A DNA stretch of 52,755 bases from the NCBI GenBank assembly GCA_002428015.1, contig DIZW01000038.1:1-52755 (forward strand), written 5' to 3'. The notes under the pieces were generated by a model. That model saw only the letters and a list, made by a program, of their open reading frames with translations. It had not been told where the DNA came from and made no database searches. Of the stretch, positions 43,095 through 51,409 are shown piece by piece. The position numbers and the translations under genes were made by a program. Numbering within the stretch: position 1 is the stretch's first letter; every line of letters starts with the position of its first letter. Origin of the DNA: Oxalobacteraceae bacterium UBA6018. Its GTDB lineage: Bacteria; Pseudomonadota; Gammaproteobacteria; Burkholderiales; Burkholderiaceae_D.

Positions 43095-44284
43095 TTGTGC
43101 GCCTCGTCTCCCAGCGGCCGCTCGGCCAAGCGGGTCGGGCTTGGCGGCACCGCGAAAGTGGCCACCGGGTCCGGGTGGGACGGATCGAACTGGCCGAAGT
43201 CGTCGGCGATATAGGAGGCCAGTGGCACCTGGGCCTGGCGCAGGCCGCTGACGACGATCTTGGCCAGCTCGTAGCTGCCGTAGTTGTCGTGGTGGGTGTT
43301 GTCGATCTTGCCGGGGGAAGGTTCGGCGAAAGCCACGCGTGACTGCTCCGGGCCCAGCGCTTCGTAGAACTTCTTCGATTCCGCGTTCAGGTCGATGAAC
43401 GGCACCTTGAGCTCCTGGGCCACCTGGCGCGCCGCGTCAGCGTACTCGATCAGCGACGGGATCACCTTGCCGCTCGGGTCGAAGGCGCGGCGCTCCATCG
43501 ACGAGACGATCACGGGAATGCCGCCGCGCGCGCGCGCGCCCTCGACGTGGGCCTTCATCTCGGCCTTGTAGGTGGTGAACGGGCCGCCGGTTCCCTGCTT
43601 GATCTGCTTCTGGTCGTTGTGCCCGAACTGCATCAGCAGCAGGTCGCCCGGCTTCATCACGCTGAGGATCTTGTCCAGGCGGCGGCGCGCGATCGAGTCG
43701 CGGAAGGTCTCGCCCGACTCGCCGTGGTTGGCCACCGCCACGCCCGGCTTGAAGAAGCGCGGCAGCATCTGGCCCCAACTGTTGTACGGTTCGCCCGGCT
43801 GGTCGCACACGGTCGAATCGCCGATCAGGAAGATGGTGGGCACGTCGGCGGCGACGATGTCGACCGCGCGCACCCCGGGGTGCTCGCCGTTGACCTCGAG
43901 GGTCAGGGCGCGATCCCAGGCCCAGGCTTCCTGCACCGATTCGCGCGGCACCTTGAGCTTGACCTGGCCGGCGGCGATCGTTCCGGTGGCGGCGATCTCC
44001 GGCGTGCGCACGTTGACGGTGAAGGTTCGCTTGACGATCTCGCCCGGCATGGTGTGCACGTTCTCCAGCATCAGGCGGCGCAGCTCGGCCTTGATGGTGG
44101 TCGTGGTGGCCACCTTCTCGTCGCCCAGGGTAACGGTGACGTTGTAGTTCCCCTCCGTGAGGTCGACCGTGGTGTAGCCGGCCTTGAGCGGGCCGAGGGT
44201 GGCGTGGAAGGGCGCGGCGGCGAAGGCGATGGCCGGGAAGGCCAGCGCCAGGGCCGCGATCAGGCGGTGGGTTGGAGTGTGCAT
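43091..44284 (-). CDS. Rhamnogalacturonan acetylesterase (CE12) with N-terminal sandwich domain
   Basis: This encodes 397 residues with a signal peptide (AFPAIAFA). Residues about 25-140 form a beta-rich accessory domain ('GYTTVDLTEGNYNVTVTLGD'). The SGNH domain starts near 148: GDSTVCD (Ser157), HGESGETFRD (Gly), MQFGHND (Asn) and 'DNTHHDNYGSYE' (Asp, His). The accessory-plus-CE12 layout resembles Bacteroides and Bacillus (YesT-like) acetylesterases. It removes acetyl groups from the RG-I backbone. It starts 10 bp after the GH2 stop and overlaps the next gene. With the tandem enzyme at 34769 the locus has three CE12 domains. Confidence 0.9.
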   Translation of the reverse strand: MHTPTHRLIAALALAFPAIAFAAAPFHATLGPLKAGYTTVDLTEGNYNVTVTLGDEKVATTTTIKAELRRLMLENVHTMPGEIVKRTFTVNVRTPEIAATGTIAAGQVKLKVPRESVQEAWAWDRALTLEVNGEHPGVRAVDIVAADVPTIFLIGDSTVCDQPGEPYNSWGQMLPRFFKPGVAVANHGESGETFRDSIARRRLDKILSVMKPGDLLLMQFGHNDQKQIKQGTGGPFTTYKAEMKAHVEGARARGGIPVIVSSMERRAFDPSGKVIPSLIEYADAARQVAQELKVPFIDLNAESKKFYEALGPEQSRVAFAEPSPGKIDNTHHDNYGSYELAKIVVSGLRQAQVPLASYIADDFGQFDPSHPDPVATFAVPPSPTRLAERPLGDEAHK

Positions 44285-44294
44285 GGTCTGTCGC

Positions 44295-46628
44295 TTATTT
44301 GGTGTCGATGGTGAGAACCGCGTCGGCCAGGCCTTTCGAGCTGGCCTTCACGGTGATTTTGCCGGCGCCGCCCTTGGCCTTGATGATCGCCAGGCAGTGG
44401 CCGTCGATGGCCTTGCAGATGTTGGTCTGGTAAGGCTCGTGGCTTTGCGGGCTGCCGTTGTCGATTGCAGCGACGGCGCCGGGGCCGCTCACCTCGAAGC
44501 TGATCGCATTGGTGGCGTTGGGCGCCACCACGCCGTTGGCGTCGACGATGTTGACCGTCACCAGCGCGGCGTCGTCGAAGCTGTCGGCCAGGGCCGCGCG
44601 GGTGCTCGCCAACACCAGGCGCGCGGGCCGGTCGGCGGTCTTGAGTTCATCGGTCGCCACTTCCTTGCCACCGTTGCGCGCCACCGCGCGCAGGCTGCCC
44701 TTGGCGAAGGTGACATCCCAGTTGCGCGGCGCGTCGTTGGCCGGCTTCTTCTTCACGCCCAGCGACTGGCCGTTCAGGTACAGCTCGACCTCCTCGGCAT
44801 TGCTGTACACCTCGACCTTGGCGTCGTCATAGGTGTAGAAGTCGGTCGGGGTCCAGTTGGCCACCAGCGGTCCCACGCCGCCGTTGTCCTGGCGCCGCAC
44901 GATGTGCACCACCGGCTTGTCCGACCACCAGCTCTGGCGCTGGTAGCCGCGCACCTTCCAGTTGCCGGCGCGGTCGAACAGGCCCTGGTCGTAGGTGGTG
45001 TTGGGCCAGTCGGCCTCGCCCAGGTAGTCGAAGCCGACCCACAGGAACTGGCCGGCGTAGAAGGGGTTGTCGCGCATCGCCAGCCAGGCCTGCAGCGAGT
45101 GGGCGTTCTCGGTGCCGATCACCTTGCGCTTGGGGTTTTCCTTGTAGGCGGCGATCAGCTCGTTCTCGCGGTAGTTCTGGCCGACGATGTCCATGGTGTC
45201 GGCGAAACCGTTATGGTAGACCTTCGACAGACCGGGGCGGAACAGCGCCATCGTCACCGGCCGGGTGGGGTCGAGCTGGTGCACCAGGTCCTGCTGCTGC
45301 TTGTACTTCTGGAAGCCCTCGGGACTATCCAGGTTGTCGTGGATCTCGTTGCCCACGCTGTAAAGGATGATGCTCGGGTGGTTACGGTCGCGCATCACCA
45401 TCGCGCCGGTGTCCTTGGCCCACCACTGTTTCCAGAAGCGGTTGTAGCCTTCCTGGGCGTTGTCCTTCGGTTCCATCCAGGTGTCGAAGGTCTCGTCGAG
45501 CACCAGGAAGCCCATGCGGTCGGCCAGGTCGAGGAACTCGGGCGCGACCGGATTGTGGGCGGTGCGGATCGCGTTCACGCCGGCTTCGCGCAGCAGCGCC
45601 AGGCGATGCTCCCATACCGCCAGCGGCACCGCAGCGCCCACGGCGCCGCCGTCGTGGTGCAGGCACACGCCTTTGATCTTGAGGTTCACGCCGTTGAGCC
45701 AGAAGCCGGTGGCGGCCTCGAATTTGGCCTCGCGGATGCCGAAGCTGGTGCGCTGCTGGTCCAGCACCGTGCTGCCGCTGCGCAGGGTGGTGACGGCCTG
45801 GTACAGCTTGGGCGTGTCGAGCGACCAGCGCTCGGCGTGGGCCAGGTTGAGGTCCTGCGCGAAGCTGGCCGCCTGCCCGGGCGCGACCTGCTGGTGCGAT
45901 TCGGTGCGCTGCACGGTCTTGCCGCTGGGGTCGACGATCTCGGTTTGCAGCACGTAGTCGCCACCGGCGCCGGCGTCGTTCATGACGTCGGCGGCGATGT
46001 GCACGGCCGCGCCGTCGGCCGCCAGGGGCGGCGTGGTGACGAACACGCCGTTCTCGGCGAAGTGCACCGGCTCGGTCGATACCAGGCGCACGTGGCGGTA
46101 GATGCCGGCGCCGGTGTAGAAGCGCGAGGCCGGCTGCACGCTGTTATCGGCGCGCACCGCGATCACGTTGGCCTCTTTGCCGAACTTGAGGTAGGGCGTC
46201 AGGTCGTAGCTGAAACTGCTGTAGCCGTAGGGGCGCTTGCCAAGGTGGTGGCCGTTGATCCACACGTCGCTGTTGGCCATCACACCGTCGAACTCGATGC
46301 GCACGCGGCGCTTCGCTTCGGCGGCGGGCAGGGTGAAGTGCTTGCGGTACCAGCCGGCGCCGGAAGGCAGGTAGCCGCCGCCGCGCGCGGTCGGCTCGGA
46401 CTGGTCGTAGGGGCCTTCGATGCTCCAGTCGTGCGGCACGGCCACGGTGCGCCATTTGGCGTCGTTGAACTTGACCTGCTCGGCGCCCTTGGCGTCGCCC
46501 TTGAGGAAGCGCCAGCCGGGATCGAACGAGGTGGTGACCCGGCCGTGCGTCTGGGCCAGCGCCGCGGAGCTGGCGAACAACACGGTCAGGGCGGCGGCGC
46601 GGCTAAGCGCGGTAAACGGTGTATTCAT
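44295..46628 (-). CDS. GH2 beta-galactosidase, exported
   Basis: This encodes 777 residues with a signal peptide (LFASSAALAQ). A sugar-binding sandwich ('VPHDWSIEGPYDQSEPTARGG' in part, 'GGYLPSGAGWYRKHFTLP') is followed by an immunoglobulin-like domain and the TIM barrel. Catalytic acid Glu428 lies in YSVGNEIHDN and nucleophile Glu507 in IGTENAHS. C-terminal DUF4982-like and Ig-like domains end in a region with 'KAIDGHCLAIIKAKG'. GH2 enzymes of this layout in pectin loci remove beta-galactose from RG-I side chains. It begins a sub-operon (GH2-CE12-GH43-SGNH) with its own candidate promoter carrying the locus element. No clear ribosome site precedes ATG 46628. Confidence 0.92.
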   Translation of the reverse strand: MNTPFTALSRAAALTVLFASSAALAQTHGRVTTSFDPGWRFLKGDAKGAEQVKFNDAKWRTVAVPHDWSIEGPYDQSEPTARGGGYLPSGAGWYRKHFTLPAAEAKRRVRIEFDGVMANSDVWINGHHLGKRPYGYSSFSYDLTPYLKFGKEANVIAVRADNSVQPASRFYTGAGIYRHVRLVSTEPVHFAENGVFVTTPPLAADGAAVHIAADVMNDAGAGGDYVLQTEIVDPSGKTVQRTESHQQVAPGQAASFAQDLNLAHAERWSLDTPKLYQAVTTLRSGSTVLDQQRTSFGIREAKFEAATGFWLNGVNLKIKGVCLHHDGGAVGAAVPLAVWEHRLALLREAGVNAIRTAHNPVAPEFLDLADRMGFLVLDETFDTWMEPKDNAQEGYNRFWKQWWAKDTGAMVMRDRNHPSIILYSVGNEIHDNLDSPEGFQKYKQQQDLVHQLDPTRPVTMALFRPGLSKVYHNGFADTMDIVGQNYRENELIAAYKENPKRKVIGTENAHSLQAWLAMRDNPFYAGQFLWVGFDYLGEADWPNTTYDQGLFDRAGNWKVRGYQRQSWWSDKPVVHIVRRQDNGGVGPLVANWTPTDFYTYDDAKVEVYSNAEEVELYLNGQSLGVKKKPANDAPRNWDVTFAKGSLRAVARNGGKEVATDELKTADRPARLVLASTRAALADSFDDAALVTVNIVDANGVVAPNATNAISFEVSGPGAVAAIDNGSPQSHEPYQTNICKAIDGHCLAIIKAKGGAGKITVKASSKGLADAVLTIDTK

Positions 46629-46757
46629 CGATTGGGCTTTGATTATTATGAAAAAAACGTCTCGCGGATATTTTAAGTGAGCGCGCCAGATGCGCCGGGG
46701 CGGCCGCGAAAGAATCAGGAAACTGATTTTTCCGTGACCGCCCCCGGTCAGCGCCGG
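46629..46757 (-). promoter_or_regulatory. GH2 promoter region with the shared 21-bp element
   Basis: On the minus strand AATCAGTTTCC plus TGATTCTTTC runs from 46728 to 46708. A -10-like TAAAAT begins at 46675, 42 bp from the start of TGATTCTTTC, the same spacing as before the CE12 operon (42) and one base from that before the TonB receptor (43). The element contains a short hairpin, AATCAG-GAAA-CTGATT on the plus strand (46713-46728). The leader would be about 35 nt. Confidence 0.5.
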
Positions 46758-49475
46758 TCAGCTCAGGTAGTGGCCGATCAAGGCCAGGTTCTCGATCGCG
46801 GCCAGGCCCCACTGCGCGCTCTCGTTGGTGCTGACGGAGACGATTTCGTCGACCGGATTGAGCACCGCCGGGCCCGTGATGCGCACCGGCTGGCGCGTGT
46901 GATTGCGCGCGCCGCTGCTGAACTCCTGCCAGGCGCGCCGTGCCAGCGCCGCGTCGCCGCGCCGTCTGGCCACGTAGGCGGTCAGGCGCGAATGGCCCAC
47001 GTAGAGCGCGTGGGTGGCGCCGTGCGGCATGCCGAGCGCCTTGATCTGCTCGGCCACGCTGGCGTTGAACAGCTCGCAGTACTGGAGCCAGGCGCGCTCG
47101 AAAGCCTGGTCGCCGGTCAGGGCGATGAGTTCGGCGAAGATCTCGACCGCGCCGAACACCGCGTTCAGGTGGCTGGCGGCGGCCCGGTCGCCGATCATAT
47201 TGTGCAGGTGGCCGTTGGCCGGCTCGTAGCCCGCACGTTCGGCGTTGAAGAAGCCGTGCGGCATGGCGGCGATGTCCTTCATGCCGGCCAGGAGCTTGTC
47301 GCGGTAGCGCGGGGCGCCGCCGCGCTCCCATTCGGTGAGCCAGTTGCCGGCCAGCGAACCCCAGTCGGTGCCGAAGCTGATGCGGGCCGGGTAGGGGCCC
47401 TTGGGCGGGGCGTGCGCCAGTTTGCGCACCGGATCGACGGCGTCGAGCTTCTCGTCGGCGTCCAGCAGTTCGCGCATGATGTCGCCGGTGCGCTCGTCGG
47501 CGGTCAGGTAATAGTAGTAGCGCCGGTACACCGAGGCGCTGATGCGCACCTGCTTGGCGCTGCAGCCCCAGTGCTGGACGTTGTGGCGCGAGCCGAGGCC
47601 GGCGAAGCGGCCCAGGTGGTAGATGTCGACCTCGCTGGTGTGGCGCACCATCGCCTCGGCCATGCGGAAGATGTCGGCGCGCCCGCTGCGCAGGAAGGAG
47701 AGCCACAGCCACAGATCGGGCGAGAGTTCCGAATTGTCCCAGGCGAAGCCGCCCACGTCGTAGCGCCATTCGTGGCGGTCGTCGTCGTAGGTGTGGCGGA
47801 TATCGCCGTAGTCCCAGAAGCCGTACCAGTGGCGCTGCTCGACCTGGTCGCGGTAGAAGGCGAAGCGCTGGTCGAGCTGGTCCTCGATGGCCGCCTTGGC
47901 CGCGTTGCCGCGGTCGGGCAGGCTCCACAGCTTGCCGAAGACCTCGGTGGCCAGGTAGCGCGCCGGCTGGGCCACCAGCTGGGGCGGATTGCGCACCGCG
48001 CCGGCGATCTGCACCATGCGTTCACGGCTGGGCGTGGCCGCCAGCGCCCACAAGGTGATTTCGCTGCTGCGCGCCACCCCGACCGGGGTGCCGAAGCCTT
48101 TTTCGTAGTCCTCGTAGGTGATGTCGAGCCCCTCGAGCTCCTGCTCGTGGGTTTGCATGCCCATGCCGTCGTGGTAGAAGCGCATGTCCATCGCGGGCGC
48201 GTCCGGCGCGACCATCCACAGGGTGACGCTGGCGTTGTCGGTGTGGGCGTCGCGGATGTCGAGCTGCACCGGGTGGCGCTGCCAGAAGTCGCGCAGCCCG
48301 AAGGCGACTCCGCCGCCGGCGCCGCCGATGTAGCCCACGCCGGGCGCGCGCCGGCCCCAGGCCGCGCCTATCCAGCCGTAGCCGGCCTTGGTGCGCTTGC
48401 GGATCTGGTAGCCGTCGGCCGACAGCTGGGCGAGCGTGTAGTCGCCCCAGGCGGGAATGAGGTGCAGCTCCTTGCGCACCTTGGCGCTGAACTGGTCGAG
48501 CGGCGGGCAGGCCTGGCCTGCCACCTGGGCCGCGCGCACGTCCGGGCCCGGGTCGCGCCGCAGGCCGGTGAGGTTGCGCACGCCCTCGGCCCACAGGCCG
48601 TCGGCGTCGCCGGCGAAGCGCACGTGGCGGTCGTGCAGCTGGTCGCGCAGCGGCACCGCGAAGCGCAGGCCGATGCCGCGGATGAAATCGCGCCGTTCGT
48701 CGCCGTCGAAGATAAAGGTGTGCATGATGCGCACCGATTCGGCGCCGGCGTAGAAATACAGGCGCACGCTGAAGGGCAGCCAGTCGCGCCCGCCGCCGCG
48801 GTGGCGTCCGTCGATCTTGACCACCACGCGCACCGGGCCGTTCTGCTCGACGTGTACGCTGGCGATGTCGCTGACGAACGCGGTTTGCTTGAGCGCGCCG
48901 GCGCTGGCGTCGGGCTGGTCGTCGCACAGGGCCACCAGGCGCGCGGCGCCGGCGATCTGGCGCCCGTCGCGCGTGATCGAGGCGATCAGGTCGGCGCCGC
49001 GCCTGGGCAGCACGCAGGTGATCGCGCCGGTGTTGACCACCAGCGCGTCGGCGCCCTCGCGCACGCTGACCCTGGCGGCGCCCGCGCCCGCGCGGGGCGT
49101 GCCCGGCTTGATCTCCATGCTGGCCGGCAGGGCCGCACCGGCCGGCAGCGCGTGCGCGGTCCACTTGAGCGAGCCGTCCGGCCAGTAGGCCAGGGGCCAG
49201 CTCTGGCTGGGCAGCTCGGCGCCGGCGCCGTCGATGACGAAGCCCTGGCCGCGCGGCAGCTGGCCGCGCGGCCAGGCCATGCTGACGGTGGCGCCCAACG
49301 ACAGCGCCGGACGCTCGCCGCCGAGCCAGTGCACGCTGGTTGGCGCGCCGGCCATGGCGGGCGCGGGCGCTGGCGTGGTTGCGGCCCGCGCCAGCCGGGC
49401 TCCCGGCAGCGGCAGGGCCGCCACCGCGGTGGCGCTCTTGAGAAAGCCGCGCCGGCTCAGGGTGGACGGCGCCAT
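46758..49475 (-). CDS. PL26-like exo-rhamnogalacturonan lyase, Tat-exported
   Basis: This encodes 905 residues with a twin-arginine signal (SRRGFLKSATAVAALPLPG). The body resembles the exo-rhamnogalacturonan lyase family (PL26, Penicillium RGLX type): an N-terminal beta-domain ('SLGATVSMAWPRGQLPRGQGFVI' in part), a middle beta-rich region ('VRIMHTFIFDGDERRDFIRGIG'), and a C-terminal (alpha/alpha) barrel ('WYGFWDYGDIRHTYDDDRHEWRYD' in part, 'GRFAGLGSRHNVQHWGCSAKQVR', 'NGHLHNMIGDRAAA'). It should cleave RG-I from the chain end by beta-elimination, giving an unsaturated galacturonosyl-rhamnose disaccharide for GH105. It begins 2 bp after the DUF4861 stop. The Tat signal means it is folded before export. 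Family placement is from remembered sequence style. Confidence 0.78.
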   Translation of the reverse strand: MAPSTLSRRGFLKSATAVAALPLPGARLARAATTPAPAPAMAGAPTSVHWLGGERPALSLGATVSMAWPRGQLPRGQGFVIDGAGAELPSQSWPLAYWPDGSLKWTAHALPAGAALPASMEIKPGTPRAGAGAARVSVREGADALVVNTGAITCVLPRRGADLIASITRDGRQIAGAARLVALCDDQPDASAGALKQTAFVSDIASVHVEQNGPVRVVVKIDGRHRGGGRDWLPFSVRLYFYAGAESVRIMHTFIFDGDERRDFIRGIGLRFAVPLRDQLHDRHVRFAGDADGLWAEGVRNLTGLRRDPGPDVRAAQVAGQACPPLDQFSAKVRKELHLIPAWGDYTLAQLSADGYQIRKRTKAGYGWIGAAWGRRAPGVGYIGGAGGGVAFGLRDFWQRHPVQLDIRDAHTDNASVTLWMVAPDAPAMDMRFYHDGMGMQTHEQELEGLDITYEDYEKGFGTPVGVARSSEITLWALAATPSRERMVQIAGAVRNPPQLVAQPARYLATEVFGKLWSLPDRGNAAKAAIEDQLDQRFAFYRDQVEQRHWYGFWDYGDIRHTYDDDRHEWRYDVGGFAWDNSELSPDLWLWLSFLRSGRADIFRMAEAMVRHTSEVDIYHLGRFAGLGSRHNVQHWGCSAKQVRISASVYRRYYYYLTADERTGDIMRELLDADEKLDAVDPVRKLAHAPPKGPYPARISFGTDWGSLAGNWLTEWERGGAPRYRDKLLAGMKDIAAMPHGFFNAERAGYEPANGHLHNMIGDRAAASHLNAVFGAVEIFAELIALTGDQAFERAWLQYCELFNASVAEQIKALGMPHGATHALYVGHSRLTAYVARRRGDAALARRAWQEFSSGARNHTRQPVRITGPAVLNPVDEIVSVSTNESAQWGLAAIENLALIGHYLS

Positions 49476-49477
49476 GC

Positions 49478-50707
49478 TTATTTGCTGCCGGCCAGGGTGA
49501 CCTTCACCGGCGACGCCAGGCGCGCGGCCTCGGCGCTCACGTAGGCCTGCCAGTCCTTCTGGCTGGTGAAGGGCGCGTTACGGCTCCAGCCAGCGCCCAC
49601 GTAGTAACGCAGCGGCTGGCCCGAGCTGACCTTGGCCAGCATGAGCTGATTGACGTCGTCGGCGGCGAAGGCCGGCTTGGCGGCGGCCGGCATCACCACG
49701 GCGACGCCGAAATTGCCGTCGCTCTTCTGGGTTACCCATTGCGTCAGCGCGCCCTCGCGCGGGCTTTCGAGCACGGCCACGGCCAGCTGCTTGCCCTTGT
49801 CGCTAGGGTTCTTGTTCAGGCCCACGGCGGCGGTGAGCTGCTGCGCGCCGTCGAAGGTGAAGGTGCTGTCGATCTGGTCGAGGTAGTGGCCGGCGTCGAC
49901 GGTGAAGCGCTTGACTTCCGAGACCTTGACGCCGTCCGCGTCCCAGGCGTCGTAGGTGAGTTCGAAGATTGCCCGCACCGGGCCGTTGGCGATGACTTTC
50001 CAGCCGCTGTAGTTGCGCGCGACGGCCAGCTTCTTGCCGTCCCAGATGCCGGTGCCGCCGGCGCCGCGCGAGGTGCCCACGTTGTACATGTCCAGGCCTT
50101 CGCCCTCGTCATGGTGGTAGTGGTCGTGGCCCTTGTTGTACCAGCGGTCGACGATCGGGTAGGGAACGCGCTTGAACCAGATATCCAGGCCGCTGGAAAT
50201 GAGCACCTCCTTGCCCGAGCCGGGTGCCGCTGGCGCGGCCAGGGCCGGGCCGTAGGTGCGGTGGCCGACCTTGTCGTTCTCCCACGCGAAGTCGTCCAGG
50301 CGCTCGGGCACGTAGCGCGCGAACACCTTGGGCGGGAACACGGGCGCGATCGCGTCGGTCTTCTCGACCGTGAAGCTGGCGCGCTTCTCGCCGGCGGCGA
50401 AGTCGTGCTGGAACAGCAGCTCGCCGTAGGCCACGCCCTTGCCCTGCGGGTCCTTCGCTTCCGGCGCCACGTTCGTCACCTGGAACGGCAGCGCGTGGCC
50501 GGCCGCGTCCTTGACCACGATATGCTGGAGCATGGCGCCGGGCAGGGCCTGGTTGACCTCGGACCAGGGCACGGCGATGGTCTCGGCGGGGCGCGCTTGC
50601 GCCAGGGTATGGGTGGCGGTGATCGAAAGGCGTTCGGCGGCGCCGGCGCTGGCCGCGGCCAGGGCCGACGCGGCGCAGACGAGGCGCAGTGCGGTGTGAA
50701 TGGTCAT
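49478..50707 (-). CDS. DUF4861 family exported protein
   Basis: This encodes 409 residues with a signal peptide (SALAAASAGAAE). The sequence is beta-rich with an Asp/His-rich centre: 'YPIVDRWYNKGHDHYHHDEGEG' in part, 'GLDMYNVGTSRGAGGTGIWDGKKL', 'NGPVRAIFELTYDAW', 'FTVDAGHYLDQIDSTFTFDG' and 'YYVGAGWSRNAPFTSQKDW'. This matches DUF4861, a family found in pectin and uronic-acid loci whose reaction I cannot state. It is the first gene of the minus-strand operon and is essentially fused in transcription to the PL26 gene, which suggests that it acts on the same RG-I substrate or its product. Confidence 0.8.
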   Translation of the reverse strand: MTIHTALRLVCAASALAAASAGAAERLSITATHTLAQARPAETIAVPWSEVNQALPGAMLQHIVVKDAAGHALPFQVTNVAPEAKDPQGKGVAYGELLFQHDFAAGEKRASFTVEKTDAIAPVFPPKVFARYVPERLDDFAWENDKVGHRTYGPALAAPAAPGSGKEVLISSGLDIWFKRVPYPIVDRWYNKGHDHYHHDEGEGLDMYNVGTSRGAGGTGIWDGKKLAVARNYSGWKVIANGPVRAIFELTYDAWDADGVKVSEVKRFTVDAGHYLDQIDSTFTFDGAQQLTAAVGLNKNPSDKGKQLAVAVLESPREGALTQWVTQKSDGNFGVAVVMPAAAKPAFAADDVNQLMLAKVSSGQPLRYYVGAGWSRNAPFTSQKDWQAYVSAEAARLASPVKVTLAGSK

Positions 50708-50754
50708 GTGGTCTATCCCTATGAAGTACGCGTTCTGGGTAATTGAGCTTTTCG

Positions 50755-50783
50755 AGTATCGATAGGCGCCCCGGCGCTGTCAA
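50755..50783 (-). promoter_or_regulatory. Sigma-70 promoter of the DUF4861-PL26 operon
   Basis: On the minus strand a perfect -35 TTGACA (50783-50778) and -10 GATACT (50760-50755) are separated by 17 bp. The start point would be near 50748, about 40 nt before ATG 50707. Upstream, TCACTTTGA plus TGATTATCTT (about 50823-50805) is a loose relative of the locus element, about one helical turn further out than at the other promoters. Confidence 0.7.
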
Positions 50784-50944
50784 TCGGCCGGGGCGCGGGC
50801 CCGGAAGATAATCATCAAAGTGAGCGATCCTGAGTGGAATGTATGGACAGCGCGCAGGCCGGGCATGCCATTGTGATAATTGACGCATTTCTGGCGTTCC
50901 GGCTGGTGTAGCATGGCGCTCTCTTTCATATCAAGGACTGTTCG

Positions 50945-51409
50945 ATGAACCCTTACTCCCGCCTGGGCGCCAGCGCCCTTTGCCTGTTGGCCCTGGCCAG
51001 CGCCGGCAGCGCGCGCGCCGACACCTATGCCGTTGAACTGGGCAAGTGCATGGTCGGCGCGAGCACCGCGGATGAGCGCAATGCCTTGGTGCGCTGGATG
51101 TTCGCGACCGCGTCGGGCTACCCGGCGGTACGCGACATCGCCGCCGTGAGCCCGGCCAAGATCGACGACGCCAATAAGGCCATGGGCCGTCTGGTGACAC
51201 GGCTGGTCGCCGAAAGCTGCCACGATAGCGCCGAGCTCGCGCTCAAGGTCGAGGGTCCGGTAGCCTTCCAGACCGCGTTCCAGATGCTGGGGCAGGTCGC
51301 CGGGCGCGACCTGTTCACCGATCCCAGCGTGCAGGCCAACATGCAGGCAATGCAGCAGTACATCGACAAGGACAAGCTGAAAGCGGCGTTCAGCGCGCCT
51401 GCGCACTAG
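50945..51409 (+). CDS. Exported small hypothetical protein
   Basis: This encodes 154 residues with a signal peptide (LLALASAGSARAD). The mature protein is helical with two Cys (LGKCMVG and AESCHDS) that could form a disulfide, and 'DERNALVRWMFATASGYPAVRDI' as its most distinctive segment. I do not recognise a named family. It is transcribed away from the DUF4861 operon, and its last 20 bp overlap, tail to tail, the end of the topoisomerase gene. There is no reason to link it to pectin use. Confidence 0.75.
   Translation: MNPYSRLGASALCLLALASAGSARADTYAVELGKCMVGASTADERNALVRWMFATASGYPAVRDIAAVSPAKIDDANKAMGRLVTRLVAESCHDSAELALKVEGPVAFQTAFQMLGQVAGRDLFTDPSVQANMQAMQQYIDKDKLKAAFSAPAH

Noticed and set aside
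44184..49544. Two long plus-strand frames (830 and 955 residues) opposite GH2 and PL26
   Set aside because: The minus-strand genes have catalytic motifs, export signals and operon spacing. The plus frames are low-complexity shadows.
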